Numbered from the stretch's first letter, positions 10,237 through 18,540 are shown. The stretch: 64,000 bases of DNA from Heliorestis acidaminivorans (GCF_008933955.1 NZ_WBXO01000005.1:186001-250000); one strand, 5' to 3'. Made by a program: numbers and translations. The notes: generated by a model from the letters alone, not told the origin.

Positions 10237-10848
10237 ATGGAGCTACAAGTCCATCGTTTCTTGCCTGTAACAAGAGCAGAAGGACCGGGCTTGCGTGCTT
10301 CTATCTGGGTTCAGGGATGCAAAAGACATTGCCCAGGTTGCGCTAACCCTGAAACATGGCCTTTTCAAGGAGGCCAAAGCTGGTCAGTAAGAGACTTAGC
10401 GACAGCAATCATAGCGAATCGTCAGATCGAAGGAGTCACTTTTTTAGGTGGAGAGCCTTTCGAACAAGCTGAAAGCTTAGCCCAACTGGGGCAAGAAGTT
10501 CAAGAAGCAGGGCTGTCAGTACTAACTTTTACCGGTTACAGCTTAGAAGAGATAAAAGCGTCCCCTCGCTCAGGGTGGCAAGAGCTCTTAGCAGTTACTG
10601 ATCTATTAATTGACGGTCCCTATCTTCAAGAAGAAGGAGATACCTCGAGGCCTTGGATAGGTTCGCGCAATCAACGTTATCATTTGCTTACTTCTCGATA
10701 CTCAGCCAAAGACTGCTCTATAGCACAACAGCCTAATCGCTTAGAAGTGCGATTTCAACAAGATGGCAGAATTGCTATTAATGGCATGGCCGATCCAGAA
10801 GAGCTCGAACAATTGCTAGCTCTTTTGAAAGATAGGAATGATTCTTAA
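10237..10848 (+). CDS. 4Fe-4S radical-SAM activase-like protein (NrdG-like)
   Basis: About 203 residues with a CX3CX2C cluster motif (CKRHCPGC, near residue 30), then TFLGGEPFEQ typical of the radical-SAM GGE motif and LTFTGYSLEEI typical of NrdG/pyruvate-formate-lyase-activase relatives. The frame opens with two GTG codons at 10222, but GGTGGTG itself serves as ribosome site for the ATG at 10237. It closes the AAA/DUF1257/DUF2997 operon. No NrdD or PflB partner is nearby, so the target is more likely within the cassette than ribonucleotide reductase. A terminator follows. Confidence 0.78.
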   Translation: MELQVHRFLPVTRAEGPGLRASIWVQGCKRHCPGCANPETWPFQGGQSWSVRDLATAIIANRQIEGVTFLGGEPFEQAESLAQLGQEVQEAGLSVLTFTGYSLEEIKASPRSGWQELLAVTDLLIDGPYLQEEGDTSRPWIGSRNQRYHLLTSRYSAKDCSIAQQPNRLEVRFQQDGRIAINGMADPEELEQLLALLKDRNDS

Positions 10849-10887
10849 TAGGTATTTGCTTTTAAATATTTGCCTAACCCTTAATAC

Positions 10888-10938
10888 CTGCTTAATTCTC
10901 TTTAAGTAATTAGAAAAAGAGAGTTAAGCAGTTTTTTT
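10888..10938 (+). terminator. Intrinsic terminator after the radical-SAM gene
   Basis: Long stem CTGCTTAATTCTCTTT ... AAAGAGAGTTAAGCAG followed by seven T. It separates the AAA cassette from the osmoprotectant transporter. Confidence 0.88.
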
Positions 10939-11042
10939 CTTTTTTTACCATTACGATGAAACTGAGTACAAGCTATCGGAACAGCGAATACTAGGACAGA
11001 AAAAAGGGGCTCTATAAGTAAGAGCCAGGAAGGTGATCTTTC

Positions 11043-12158
11043 CTGCTAAAGTTTGAGAATGTGACTAAGCGGTACGTAGACGGCACTGTAGCAGTAAAAA
11101 GCTTAAACTTGCAAGTAGCGGCTGGTGAACTTGTAGTACTCATAGGGCCTAGTGGTTGTGGTAAATCAACAACTATGAAGATGATTAATCGACTTGTTGA
11201 TCCTTCATCAGGCACGATCACCGTCGATGGAAAAGACATCTCCAAAGTAAATCCTGTAGAGCTACGACGCAACATTGGCTATGTTATCCAGCAAATTGGT
11301 CTTTTTCCACATATGACGATTGCTCAAAATGCAGAAATTATCCTAAAACTAAAAAAAGTGCCTGAGAATGAACGAAGCAAAAAAATCGACGAACTACTGG
11401 AGCTAGTGAACTTAGATCCAGCGCAGTATCGAGATCGCTATCCCCATGAATTGAGTGGGGGACAGCAACAGAGGGTCGGTGTAATCAGAGCCTTAGCGGC
11501 CGAGCCCTCTATTATCTTAATGGATGAACCTTTTAGTGCTTTAGACCCCCTAAGTCGAGAACAACTACAAGATGAGCTTTCCAGATTGAAAAAAACGATT
11601 AAACAAACAATTGTCTTTGTAACTCATGACATGGATGAAGCTCTAAAGATTGCTGACCGCATTATTCTGATGAAAGACGGAGAAATCGTACAAGCTGATA
11701 CACCAGACCGGATGCTTCGTCATCCCAAAAACGATTTTGTAAGGGAATTTATAGGCGAAAAAAGAATGGTCTCTGACGATAGTCCCATCTATGTTGCAGA
11801 AGCCATGATTGATAAGCCTGTCACTATTGATCCTGATAAAGGCATTGCTTACTGTGCCAAATTAATGCGCAAAAAGCTAGTCAACAGTTTGCTCGTCATC
11901 GATGGGGAGCGCAAACTTTTAGGTGTCTTAACAGCCAAAAAAGTAGAAGAAAATTATCGCGATGAAGACTTAACAGCAGGAAAGATTATGAATACCGATG
12001 TACCTACCATCGAAGATGAGACTTTGTTAAGCGATGCTGTAACATTGATGCAAGAAAAAGGTGTGGGCGCTTTACCAGTGATTAACAAAGAAGGTCGTCT
12101 TGTAGGCTTGGTGACTAACTCTAGTTTGATGGATGTTCTGTTAAAGCAAATCGGTTAG
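11043..12158 (+). CDS. opuCA: Glycine betaine/carnitine/choline ABC transporter ATP-binding protein (OpuCA-like)
   Basis: ATPase of a quaternary-amine osmoprotectant importer. Walker A GPSGCGKST, signature LSGGQQQR and Walker B IILMDEPFSALDP are intact. The C-terminus carries two CBS domains (about residues 255-371), which sense ionic strength in OpuA/OpuC homologues. Family members start 'M(I/L)xFENVTKRY'. In this frame the only codon that gives that start is CTG at 11043, six bases after AGGAAGGTGAT. The GTG at 11061 would delete the first beta-strand and has no ribosome site. A non-canonical CTG start is therefore likely. The permease and binding-protein genes follow. Confidence 0.9.
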   Translation: MLKFENVTKRYVDGTVAVKSLNLQVAAGELVVLIGPSGCGKSTTMKMINRLVDPSSGTITVDGKDISKVNPVELRRNIGYVIQQIGLFPHMTIAQNAEIILKLKKVPENERSKKIDELLELVNLDPAQYRDRYPHELSGGQQQRVGVIRALAAEPSIILMDEPFSALDPLSREQLQDELSRLKKTIKQTIVFVTHDMDEALKIADRIILMKDGEIVQADTPDRMLRHPKNDFVREFIGEKRMVSDDSPIYVAEAMIDKPVTIDPDKGIAYCAKLMRKKLVNSLLVIDGERKLLGVLTAKKVEENYRDEDLTAGKIMNTDVPTIEDETLLSDAVTLMQEKGVGALPVINKEGRLVGLVTNSSLMDVLLKQIG

Positions 12159-12224
12159 ATTATAAGTCCAATATAAATCTCTGCATAGCAAGAGCATACA
12201 CTAGATTGAATAAAGGAAGGTTCT

Positions 12225-12866
12225 ATGGAAGAGTTTTTTCAACTACTCGTCAATCGTCAAGAAGAATTAATTACTTTAACCCTAGAACACCTCTGGCTAT
12301 CCTTTGCCTCTCTATTTATTGCCATTATCATCTCCGTGCCACTAGGAATCTTTTTAACACGATCTCAGAAATTAGCCAGCCCCATAATTGGTGTAGCAAG
12401 CATTTTCCAAACTATACCTAGCCTTGCCTTACTCGGTTTCATGATTCCACTCTTTGGTATAGGCTCTCAACCAGCTATTATTGCCTTGACGATCTATGGC
12501 ATTTTGCCAATTCTGCGTAACACTTACACAGGAATTATGCGCGTTGAACCAGCATTAAAAGAAGCAGGCCGTGGTATGGGCATGACCAATATGCAAATCC
12601 TACGTATGGTAGAACTGCCTATGGCTCTCTCTGTTATTATGGCAGGCATACGAACTTCCACTGTTTTGATTATCGGCGTTGCAACGCTGGCAACTCTAGT
12701 AGGTGCAGGCGGTCTTGGTGACTTTATTTTTCGTGGTATCGCCACAGCTTACAATGAACTAATCTTACTAGGAGCTATTCCTGCCGCGCTATTGGCTATT
12801 TTTCTTGATACGATACTTGCTTGGGTTGAAAAAAGAGTTACTCCTAAAGGAATTAAAGCAGTTTGA
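12225..12866 (+). CDS. opuCB: Glycine betaine/carnitine/choline ABC transporter permease (OpuCB-like)
   Basis: Inner-membrane permease of the importer. Its 213 residues have about six membrane helices and the BPD-type coupling loop from GIMRVEPALKEAGRGMGMT to LRMVELPMAL, where the ATPase docks. The ATG is behind AAAGGAAGG. Classical opuC operons carry two permease genes (opuCB and opuCD). Only one is present here, so the channel is probably a homodimer. Confidence 0.92.
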   Translation: MEEFFQLLVNRQEELITLTLEHLWLSFASLFIAIIISVPLGIFLTRSQKLASPIIGVASIFQTIPSLALLGFMIPLFGIGSQPAIIALTIYGILPILRNTYTGIMRVEPALKEAGRGMGMTNMQILRMVELPMALSVIMAGIRTSTVLIIGVATLATLVGAGGLGDFIFRGIATAYNELILLGAIPAALLAIFLDTILAWVEKRVTPKGIKAV

Positions 12867-12968
12867 TATTGTCGTAACCTAGATGAAGATAGCCCTAACC
12901 AAGATAATTACCATTAGAAGAAGCAAAGATTAAGCTGAAGCACCCGAATAGAAGCCTAGGAGGCAAAA

Positions 12969-13883
12969 ATGAAAGTCAAAAAAATTATCGCTATTACGCT
13001 ACTACTCTTTTTTACAGGAACAATGCTAACTGGTTGTTTACCAGGTACTGGAGGAGGACAACTACCGGAAAACCGAATTATCATAGCAGGCAAAAACTTC
13101 ACAGAGCAAGATGTTCTTGTTCATATTATGGCAACGCTTGTTGAAGAAAACAGCGATATCGTTGTAGAGAGACGAGGCTACTTAGGTGGTACTAACGTTG
13201 TTCATGAAGCAATCGTTAACGGAAGTGTTGATATATACGCTGAATACACAGGTACAGGTTGGACAGTAATCTTAGGTGAAGAGCCTATTGATGATCCTGA
13301 TGAAATTTATAATCTTGTCCAAGAAGGCTATGATGTACAGTTTAACCTACGTTGGCTCGCACCCTTTGGCTTTAATAACACTTACGGGCTTACCATGAGA
13401 CCTGAACAAGCCCAAGAACTTGGCATAGCAAGCATCTCTGATCTTCAAGAGCATGCACCTAACCTTAACTTTGGCTGTTCTCACGAGTTTTTGGAGCGAC
13501 CTGATGGTTACGCTCGCATGAACGAATACTATGGACTTAACTTTCAATCGGTAACAGGCATGGATCCAGGTTTGACTTATGCGGCCTTGCGTGATGGTGC
13601 TGTAGATGTAATCGATGGATTTACTACAGATGGACGTATCCCTGCTTTTAACCTTCAAGTCTTAGAAGATGATCGCAACTTCTTCCCACCCTACTATGCC
13701 GCTCCTGTAGTTCGAGAAGATACACTAGAACGCTTACCTCAACTAGAAGAGATCCTTAATCGCCTTAGTGGCAGATTAACGGAAGCAGAAATGGCCCGAT
13801 TAAATGCTATGGTAGACTTAGAAAGAATGAGAGCAGAAACAGTAGCTCGCATGTGGTTAGAGGAAGAGGGATTACTGCCCTAG
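12969..13883 (+). CDS. opuCC: Glycine betaine/carnitine/choline-binding lipoprotein (OpuCC-like)
   Basis: Extracytoplasmic substrate-binding lipoprotein of the OpuC/OsmF type. It has a signal peptide with lipobox LTGC (Cys23), followed by IIAGKNFTEQDVL and YAEYTGTGWT, which are hallmarks of the OpuAC-type family that binds quaternary amines through aromatic cages. It is 304 residues, full length. The ATG follows AGGAGGCAAAA. It completes a three-gene importer beside genes for acetyl-beta-lysine synthesis, so the block looks dedicated to osmotic stress. Confidence 0.92.
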   Translation: MKVKKIIAITLLLFFTGTMLTGCLPGTGGGQLPENRIIIAGKNFTEQDVLVHIMATLVEENSDIVVERRGYLGGTNVVHEAIVNGSVDIYAEYTGTGWTVILGEEPIDDPDEIYNLVQEGYDVQFNLRWLAPFGFNNTYGLTMRPEQAQELGIASISDLQEHAPNLNFGCSHEFLERPDGYARMNEYYGLNFQSVTGMDPGLTYAALRDGAVDVIDGFTTDGRIPAFNLQVLEDDRNFFPPYYAAPVVREDTLERLPQLEEILNRLSGRLTEAEMARLNAMVDLERMRAETVARMWLEEEGLLP

Positions 13884-13905
13884 GGGGGATACTACTAAAA
13901 GTAAC

Positions 13906-13942
13906 AAATGACCATGAGGCCATTAGGCTTACATGGTCATTT
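13906..13942. repeat. Perfect 11-bp inverted repeat between opuCC and ablA
   Basis: AAATGACCATG, a 15-base loop, then CATGGTCATTT. There is no T-run downstream, so it is a poor intrinsic terminator. The outer stem sequence recurs in the hairpin after ablB at 16179-16229. Confidence 0.7.
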
Positions 13943-14008
13943 GCAACTTAAGATTAATTTTTGAAGACTCCTATCCATATCAATATTGAGGAAAAGGAAG
14001 AATAAACA

Positions 14009-15286
14009 GTGATAAGAACCTACCAAGACATTCCCAGATGGCGAGATATTACAGAAGAGCAATGGAATGACTGGCAATGGCAATTACAAAATCGCATAGA
14101 AACGGTAGAGGAACTATCAGAGATAATTAACCTAAAAGAATCAGAGAAAAAGGGTATTCGCAGGTCACTAGACCGCTTGCGTATGGCAATTACACCTTAC
14201 TATGCCTTGCTGATGGATCCAGACGATCCCGATGACCCCATACGTAAACAAGCCGTACCTTTATCATTGGAGTTGCGTGACGGTAATGCTGACCTTGATG
14301 ATCCTCTTGCGGAAGACTTAGATTCTCCCGTACCAGGATTGACCCATCGTTACCCTGATCGAGTCTTACTGTTAGTTACAGATCAATGTTCTATGTACTG
14401 TCGCCATTGTACGAGAAGACGCTTCGCTGGTACAAATGATCAAGTAACGCCACAAGAACAAATAGAGCAAGCTATAGCATACATTCGCGATACACCTGTA
14501 GTTCGCGATGTTATTCTCTCTGGTGGCGATAGTCTCTGCATTTCTGACGATCGTTTAGAGTGGCTTTTGCAAAAACTCCGTGAGATCGATCATGTAGAGA
14601 TAATCAGAATTGGCACGAGAACTCCAGTAGTAATGCCGCAACGTATAACGAAAGAGCTTTCCGAGCGTATCAAAAAATACCATCCTCTATGGCTAAATAC
14701 CCACTTCAACCATCCCAAAGAGCTAACAGAAGAAGCACAAAAAGCCTGTGCCATGCTAGCAGATGCTGGCGTACCACTTGGTAATCAAACAGTTTTACTT
14801 CGTGGTGTTAATGATTGTCCATATGTGATTAAAGAACTTATGCACCGATTATTAAGAAATCGTATACGACCTTACTATATCTATCAATGTGACCTTTCAA
14901 CTGGCATTGAGCACTTTCGTACATCGGTGGCTAAAGGGATAGAGATCATAGAAGTACTTCGTGGTCATACCTCAGGCCTAGCAGTACCAACTTATGTCAT
15001 CGACGCTCCTGGTGGTGGAGGGAAAATACCTGTTGCTCCGCAATATATGATCTCACAGTCAGAAGAGAAGGTCATCTTGCGTAATTACGAAGGAGTTATC
15101 TCTAGCTATCGTGAGCCAGCGAAAGAAGATTATGAAGCTTGCCAGATGGCTCAAGAATATTTATCAGATAAAGAAACAACAGATCCAGAAGGCTTAGAAA
15201 TATTATTAGAAGGAAATGAGCTTAGCTTAATACCAGAAGGTAACTTGCGAGCTCAGAGAAGAGAAGAGTGGGGATCTTGTCGATGA
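14009..15286 (+). CDS. ablA: Lysine 2,3-aminomutase
   Basis: Radical-SAM, PLP-dependent enzyme that interconverts L-alpha-lysine and L-beta-lysine. The cluster motif CSMYCRHCTRRRFAG (Cys at about 127, 131 and 134), the VILSGGDSL motif and the C-terminal YVIDAPGGGGKIP PLP-lysine region are intact. The 425 residues match clostridial KamA. The GTG start sits eight bases after AAGGAAG. The stop overlaps the ATG of the acetyltransferase as ATGA. That pairing indicates the acetyl-beta-lysine osmolyte pathway (ablA/ablB) rather than lysine fermentation. Glutamate 2,3-aminomutase is the main alternative. Confidence 0.93.
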   Translation: MIRTYQDIPRWRDITEEQWNDWQWQLQNRIETVEELSEIINLKESEKKGIRRSLDRLRMAITPYYALLMDPDDPDDPIRKQAVPLSLELRDGNADLDDPLAEDLDSPVPGLTHRYPDRVLLLVTDQCSMYCRHCTRRRFAGTNDQVTPQEQIEQAIAYIRDTPVVRDVILSGGDSLCISDDRLEWLLQKLREIDHVEIIRIGTRTPVVMPQRITKELSERIKKYHPLWLNTHFNHPKELTEEAQKACAMLADAGVPLGNQTVLLRGVNDCPYVIKELMHRLLRNRIRPYYIYQCDLSTGIEHFRTSVAKGIEIIEVLRGHTSGLAVPTYVIDAPGGGGKIPVAPQYMISQSEEKVILRNYEGVISSYREPAKEDYEACQMAQEYLSDKETTDPEGLEILLEGNELSLIPEGNLRAQRREEWGSCR

Positions 15287-16170
15287 ATAATAAGAATATG
15301 ATTATAGATAGGAAAATTGAAGGACCAAATTATCGAGGCCTAGTAAAGCTTGATTACATTAATAGTCGTCTTAAAGTGTTAAGCTATGAAGGCAAAGGCT
15401 ACCAAGATATGGCTAATGCCTGCGTAAAGCTTGCTACTGAAGAGGGTCTTGGAAAAATATTATGGAATTTTCTAAAGCAACAATCTAAAGAATCTATTAA
15501 TAGAGAACTTGGCTTAGAAGAACTTCATGAAGTAGGTTTCGTGCAAGAAGGAAAAATTCCGGGATTTTTTAGAGGTCAAGACGCATTGTGCTATGCTTAT
15601 TTTGTTGATAAAGAGAGAAGCAACAGCCCTTATATAATAGAAGAACAAAGAATTCTTGAACAAGCCATGGCTATTTCAGAACCAGGTAAAACAGAAGCTC
15701 CCTTGCCTTTAGGTTTTACATTACGACCTTTAGGGAAAGAAGATATAATGAATCTTGTTTCTTTATACAGGGGAGTTTTTGAATCTTATCCTAGCCCACT
15801 TTTTGATCCGCACTATATCAAGGACATCATGAATACGCATGTTTTTTTTGTCGGTGTTTTTGAAAAAGGTCAACTGCTGGCGGCTGGTTCAGCAGAAATG
15901 GATCTAGAACATCGAAATGCTGAAGTTACTGATCTGGCCACAAAACCGGAGGCTCGGGGTAGGGGGCTAAGTGGTTCTATTATCAAAGCATTAGAAGTAA
16001 TAATGCTTAATCGTAATATTGCTTGTCTTTATAGCTTGGTAAGAGCAGGCGAACCTGGTGCTAACAGAGGCTTATTCAAGTTAGGCTATCAATATCAAGG
16101 TAAACATATTAACAATTGCCATATTGATGGGCGATATGAGAATATGAATATTTGGACGAAGATGTTGTAG
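15283..16170 (+). CDS. ablB: Beta-lysine N6-acetyltransferase
   Basis: GNAT-family enzyme that acetylates beta-lysine to the compatible solute N-epsilon-acetyl-beta-lysine. The ATG at 15283 overlaps the ablA stop and follows GAGTGGGG. The longer frame from the GTG at 15268 is less likely. The GNAT fold lies in the C-terminal half, with ATKPEARGRGLSGSIIKALE as the acetyl-CoA pyrophosphate loop and GANRGLFKLGYQYQG as the last strand-helix unit. The N-terminal half is the AblB-specific extension. It sits directly beside ablA and near the betaine importer. Confidence 0.9.
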   Translation: MNNKNMIIDRKIEGPNYRGLVKLDYINSRLKVLSYEGKGYQDMANACVKLATEEGLGKILWNFLKQQSKESINRELGLEELHEVGFVQEGKIPGFFRGQDALCYAYFVDKERSNSPYIIEEQRILEQAMAISEPGKTEAPLPLGFTLRPLGKEDIMNLVSLYRGVFESYPSPLFDPHYIKDIMNTHVFFVGVFEKGQLLAAGSAEMDLEHRNAEVTDLATKPEARGRGLSGSIIKALEVIMLNRNIACLYSLVRAGEPGANRGLFKLGYQYQGKHINNCHIDGRYENMNIWTKML

Positions 16171-16178
16171 TTGTCCGG

Positions 16179-16229
16179 AAAAAAATGACCATCATCAGGC
16201 ACGTAAGGCCTAAATGGTCATTTTTTTCA
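16179..16229 (+). terminator. Intrinsic terminator after ablB
   Basis: Fourteen-base stem AAAAAAATGACCAT ... ATGGTCATTTTTTT with a T-run. The core stem AAATGACCAT/ATGGTCATTT is shared with the hairpin upstream of ablA. Confidence 0.85.
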
Positions 16230-16482
16230 TGTTCCTACCTTATTAGATGTGACGAATCACTTGCCAAAATCCCGAAGGAAGCTTAGAAGAGCATTTATGG
16301 AGAAATGGTTACGACCAATGAAGTAGGTAGCAATTTCTATGATTCTTTATGGTCAGTGAAGGTAGAGTGGAGTAGAGTAAAGGCGATTGTAAAAAGGAAA
16401 AGAGCAAAGATACATAGAAGAATCTATATATCAATACAGTGGAAGCTAAAGATTTTCTTTAAGGAGACAGTCAAAAGATCAT
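16230..16482. other. Intergenic stretch, no convincing gene
   Basis: About 250 bases between the ablB terminator and the metalloprotease gene. An 84-codon frame from 16305 runs into the next gene in another frame, has no ribosome site and has basic, low-complexity composition, so I do not call it. The last 25 bases carry the AAGGAGAC ribosome site of the next gene. Confidence 0.6.
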
Positions 16483-17283
16483 ATGAAAAAATCTTCTTCT
16501 ACTCGCAAGAAAAGCATAACCAAAAAGACCATAGTGACAGTTCGCACCAAACAACTTGAGCTAGATCTAGCAGATAAACCCTTACTAGTTACCATAGAGT
16601 GGCGTAAAGGAATTATTAATGCTAGTTTGCGCCTATTGCCGGAAGGCTTAACTTTACGTGTCCCCGATAGCATGACAGAAAAAAATGTTCAGACCTTGCT
16701 AAAAGAGCGGAGTAGCTGGATAGAGGGCAACTGGCGACGGCTACTAGATAATGAAAAACGTTATAAAGAAAACAAAGGTTTATTATATTATCACGGGAAA
16801 GCTTACCAATTAACGTTAATCATAGAAGATAGCAACAAAATAGTCGAAAAAATCGGGATCGACGAAGAGAGAAGTCGTCTTTACCTGAGAGTGCCAAGTG
16901 GTGAAAAAAGTCAGTGGCGTGATAGTCTTCTTGATAGTCTGCGACAAAAGGGCAAAGAAACTATTCTAGAACGACTCCAGACTATTAATCAGCATCTAGG
17001 CTTTAAGTACAATAAAGTAACTATCAAAGACCAAAAGACTCGCTGGGGTAGTTGCTCTAGCAAAAAGAACTTAAACTTTAGCTGGCGCTTAGTTCTTATG
17101 CCGCCGGAAGTATTGGATTATGTAATTATTCATGAACTATGCCATTTGGAAGAATTGAATCACTCGCCGAAGTTTTGGCGGCGAGTTGGACAGTTAATGC
17201 CCCAGTATGAAACATATCGCCAGTGGCTTCGGAAAAATGGCCAGTTTGTAGCGCGAACTGTTGATGAAGTGGAGATTGAGTAG
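16483..17283 (+). CDS. YgjP-like (SprT/M48 superfamily) metallopeptidase
   Basis: 266-residue protein of the YgjP/WLM-like group, often associated with type I restriction loci or standing alone. The C-terminal domain has TRWGSCSSKKNLNFSWRL, then the zinc motif HELCHLEELNHSPKFW (about residues 217-232), matching HExxH with a downstream histidine. The N-terminal 30 residues are Lys/Thr-rich. The ATG follows AAGGAGAC. It is monocistronic, with terminators on both sides, and its substrate is unknown. Confidence 0.88.
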   Translation: MKKSSSTRKKSITKKTIVTVRTKQLELDLADKPLLVTIEWRKGIINASLRLLPEGLTLRVPDSMTEKNVQTLLKERSSWIEGNWRRLLDNEKRYKENKGLLYYHGKAYQLTLIIEDSNKIVEKIGIDEERSRLYLRVPSGEKSQWRDSLLDSLRQKGKETILERLQTINQHLGFKYNKVTIKDQKTRWGSCSSKKNLNFSWRLVLMPPEVLDYVIIHELCHLEELNHSPKFWRRVGQLMPQYETYRQWLRKNGQFVARTVDEVEIE

Positions 17284-17289
17284 ATAGAA

Positions 17290-17347
17290 AAAAATAAGAC
17301 GCTAGCAGTGTAATTGAATAATTAGACTACTAGTGTCTTATTTTTTG
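17290..17347. terminator. Bidirectional terminator between convergent genes
   Basis: Inverted repeat AATAAGACGCTAG ... CTAGTGTCTTATT with A-run before and T-run after. It can serve both the metallopeptidase gene on plus and tupA on minus. Confidence 0.82.
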
Positions 17348-17379
17348 TTTAAAAGTACTAAGTACTTTTTCAGTTCTAC

Positions 17380-18267
17380 TTATTTTTCTGGCTTGTAATT
17401 CAACCCATACTCAGCCGGATCTTTACCTGCATCAGGAAAGAATAGGGGAGAGCCATACTCGGCAATACCAAAATCCTTGATAATGCTTTGTGCTTTTTCA
17501 GAAACCATAAATTCTACAAAAGCTTTAGCTCCTTCAGCGTTGATCAGATTAGACTTCTCGGGATTCACTTGTGCTACGTGATAGATGTTCAACAGGTCAG
17601 TTTCGCCTTCTACTAGAATTTCGAGATCTAAGCTTTTTTGTAAAGCTAGATATGTTCCCCGGTCTGTAAGGGTATAGCCACTTTTTTCTGAGGCAATGTT
17701 AAGTGTTTGTCCCATACCACTGCCTGTTTCGATGTACCAGGAACCGTTAGTATCTAAGCCAGCCTTTTTCCAGATAGATAACTCTTTTTTGTGAGTGCCA
17801 GAATCGTCAGCACGAGAAACGAATAGTTCTCCTGCTTCAGCAACCTTTTGGAAAGCTTCAGAGGAGGAAGCTAAGCCTTTTATACCGGCAGGATCGTTAG
17901 CTGGACCAACAATAACAAAATCATTATGCATAACAAGGCGATAGTTCTGAATGTCACCATTTTCATATAGCTTTAGCTCGGCATCTGGTGCATGAGTTAG
18001 CAACACATCAGCGTCACCTTTTTCACCCATAGCCAAGGCCTGACCTGTACCTACAGCAATCGTTTTTACAAAGTAACCGTATTCTTCTTCGAAGACAGGA
18101 AGTAGTGTATCTAATAGGCCACTATCTTGGGTGCTTGTTGTGGTGGCTAGAATTACGTCTTTCTTAACAACTTCAGAATTACCCTCTGGGGTGGAAGCAC
18201 CACAAGCTGTCATAAAGAACATGAGCAAAACTAATAGTAAGGGAAATGCTTTCTTACGTAAAGACAA
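17380..18267 (-). CDS. tupA: Tungstate/molybdate-binding lipoprotein (TupA-like)
   Basis: Substrate-binding lipoprotein of the TupA family that captures tungstate for ABC import. It has a lipobox ending MTAC and then the family signature ATTTSTQDSGLLD, SRADDSGTHKKEL and YTLTDRGTYLAL. The frame extends to a GTG at 18276, but the ribosome site GAAAGG is one base from that codon. The TTG at 18267, ten bases away, is the better start. No tupB permease or tupC ATPase lies beside it, so the transporter partners must be elsewhere. It is preceded by a Moco/Tuco-like leader with a terminator. Confidence 0.88.
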   Translation of the reverse strand: MSLRKKAFPLLLVLLMFFMTACGASTPEGNSEVVKKDVILATTTSTQDSGLLDTLLPVFEEEYGYFVKTIAVGTGQALAMGEKGDADVLLTHAPDAELKLYENGDIQNYRLVMHNDFVIVGPANDPAGIKGLASSSEAFQKVAEAGELFVSRADDSGTHKKELSIWKKAGLDTNGSWYIETGSGMGQTLNIASEKSGYTLTDRGTYLALQKSLDLEILVEGETDLLNIYHVAQVNPEKSNLINAEGAKAFVEFMVSEKAQSIIKDFGIAEYGSPLFFPDAGKDPAEYGLNYKPEK

Positions 18268-18349
18268 ATTGAACACGCCTTTCTTTTTCGATATTAATTA
18301 AGCACAGAAGATATTATTGATAAAATATATTTCTTTGCTCTCGGAGCAA

Positions 18350-18398
18350 TAAAAAAAGTCCTCCTTTCCAATTTTGATCAATGGAAAAGAAGGACTTT
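18350..18398 (-). terminator. Leader terminator upstream of tupA (riboswitch expression platform)
   Basis: On the minus strand AAAGTCCTTCTTTTCCA, a short loop, then TTGGAAAGGAGGACTTT and a run of T, located between the aptamer and the tupA start. Its 3' arm repeats TGGAAAGGAG from the aptamer, which suggests mutually exclusive pairing. Confidence 0.82.
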
Positions 18399-18421
18399 AA
18401 TCATTTAAGTCAACTTGAAGA

Positions 18422-18540
18422 TATACTGTCCTGCTCCTTTCCACCATGGGAGGCCAGAAAGTTTCCTCGCTGACCCTATAGACTGATAATCCATGCTCCC
18501 TCTGTGCGAGGAAAGTTTAGGAGTAACAGTTCGGAGTATG
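18422..18540 (-). promoter_or_regulatory. Moco/Tuco-type riboswitch upstream of tupA
   Basis: The minus strand has a long helix TTTCCTCGC ... GCGAGGAAA, then GGCCTCCC-ATGG-TGGAAAGGAG. The GCCTCCC ... GGAAAGG element is the conserved 3' part of the molybdenum/tungsten cofactor RNA motif, and ATACT/AGTAT with ACTCC/GGAG can close the outer stem. The downstream gene is a tungstate-binding protein and an intrinsic terminator lies in the leader. An OFF switch repressing uptake when cofactor is plentiful is the natural reading. The call is from memory of the motif, not a covariance search. Confidence 0.72.

Noticed and set aside
16305-16559. 84-codon frame before the metallopeptidase gene
   Set aside because: Overlaps the real gene by 77 bases in another frame, with no ribosome site and biased composition.
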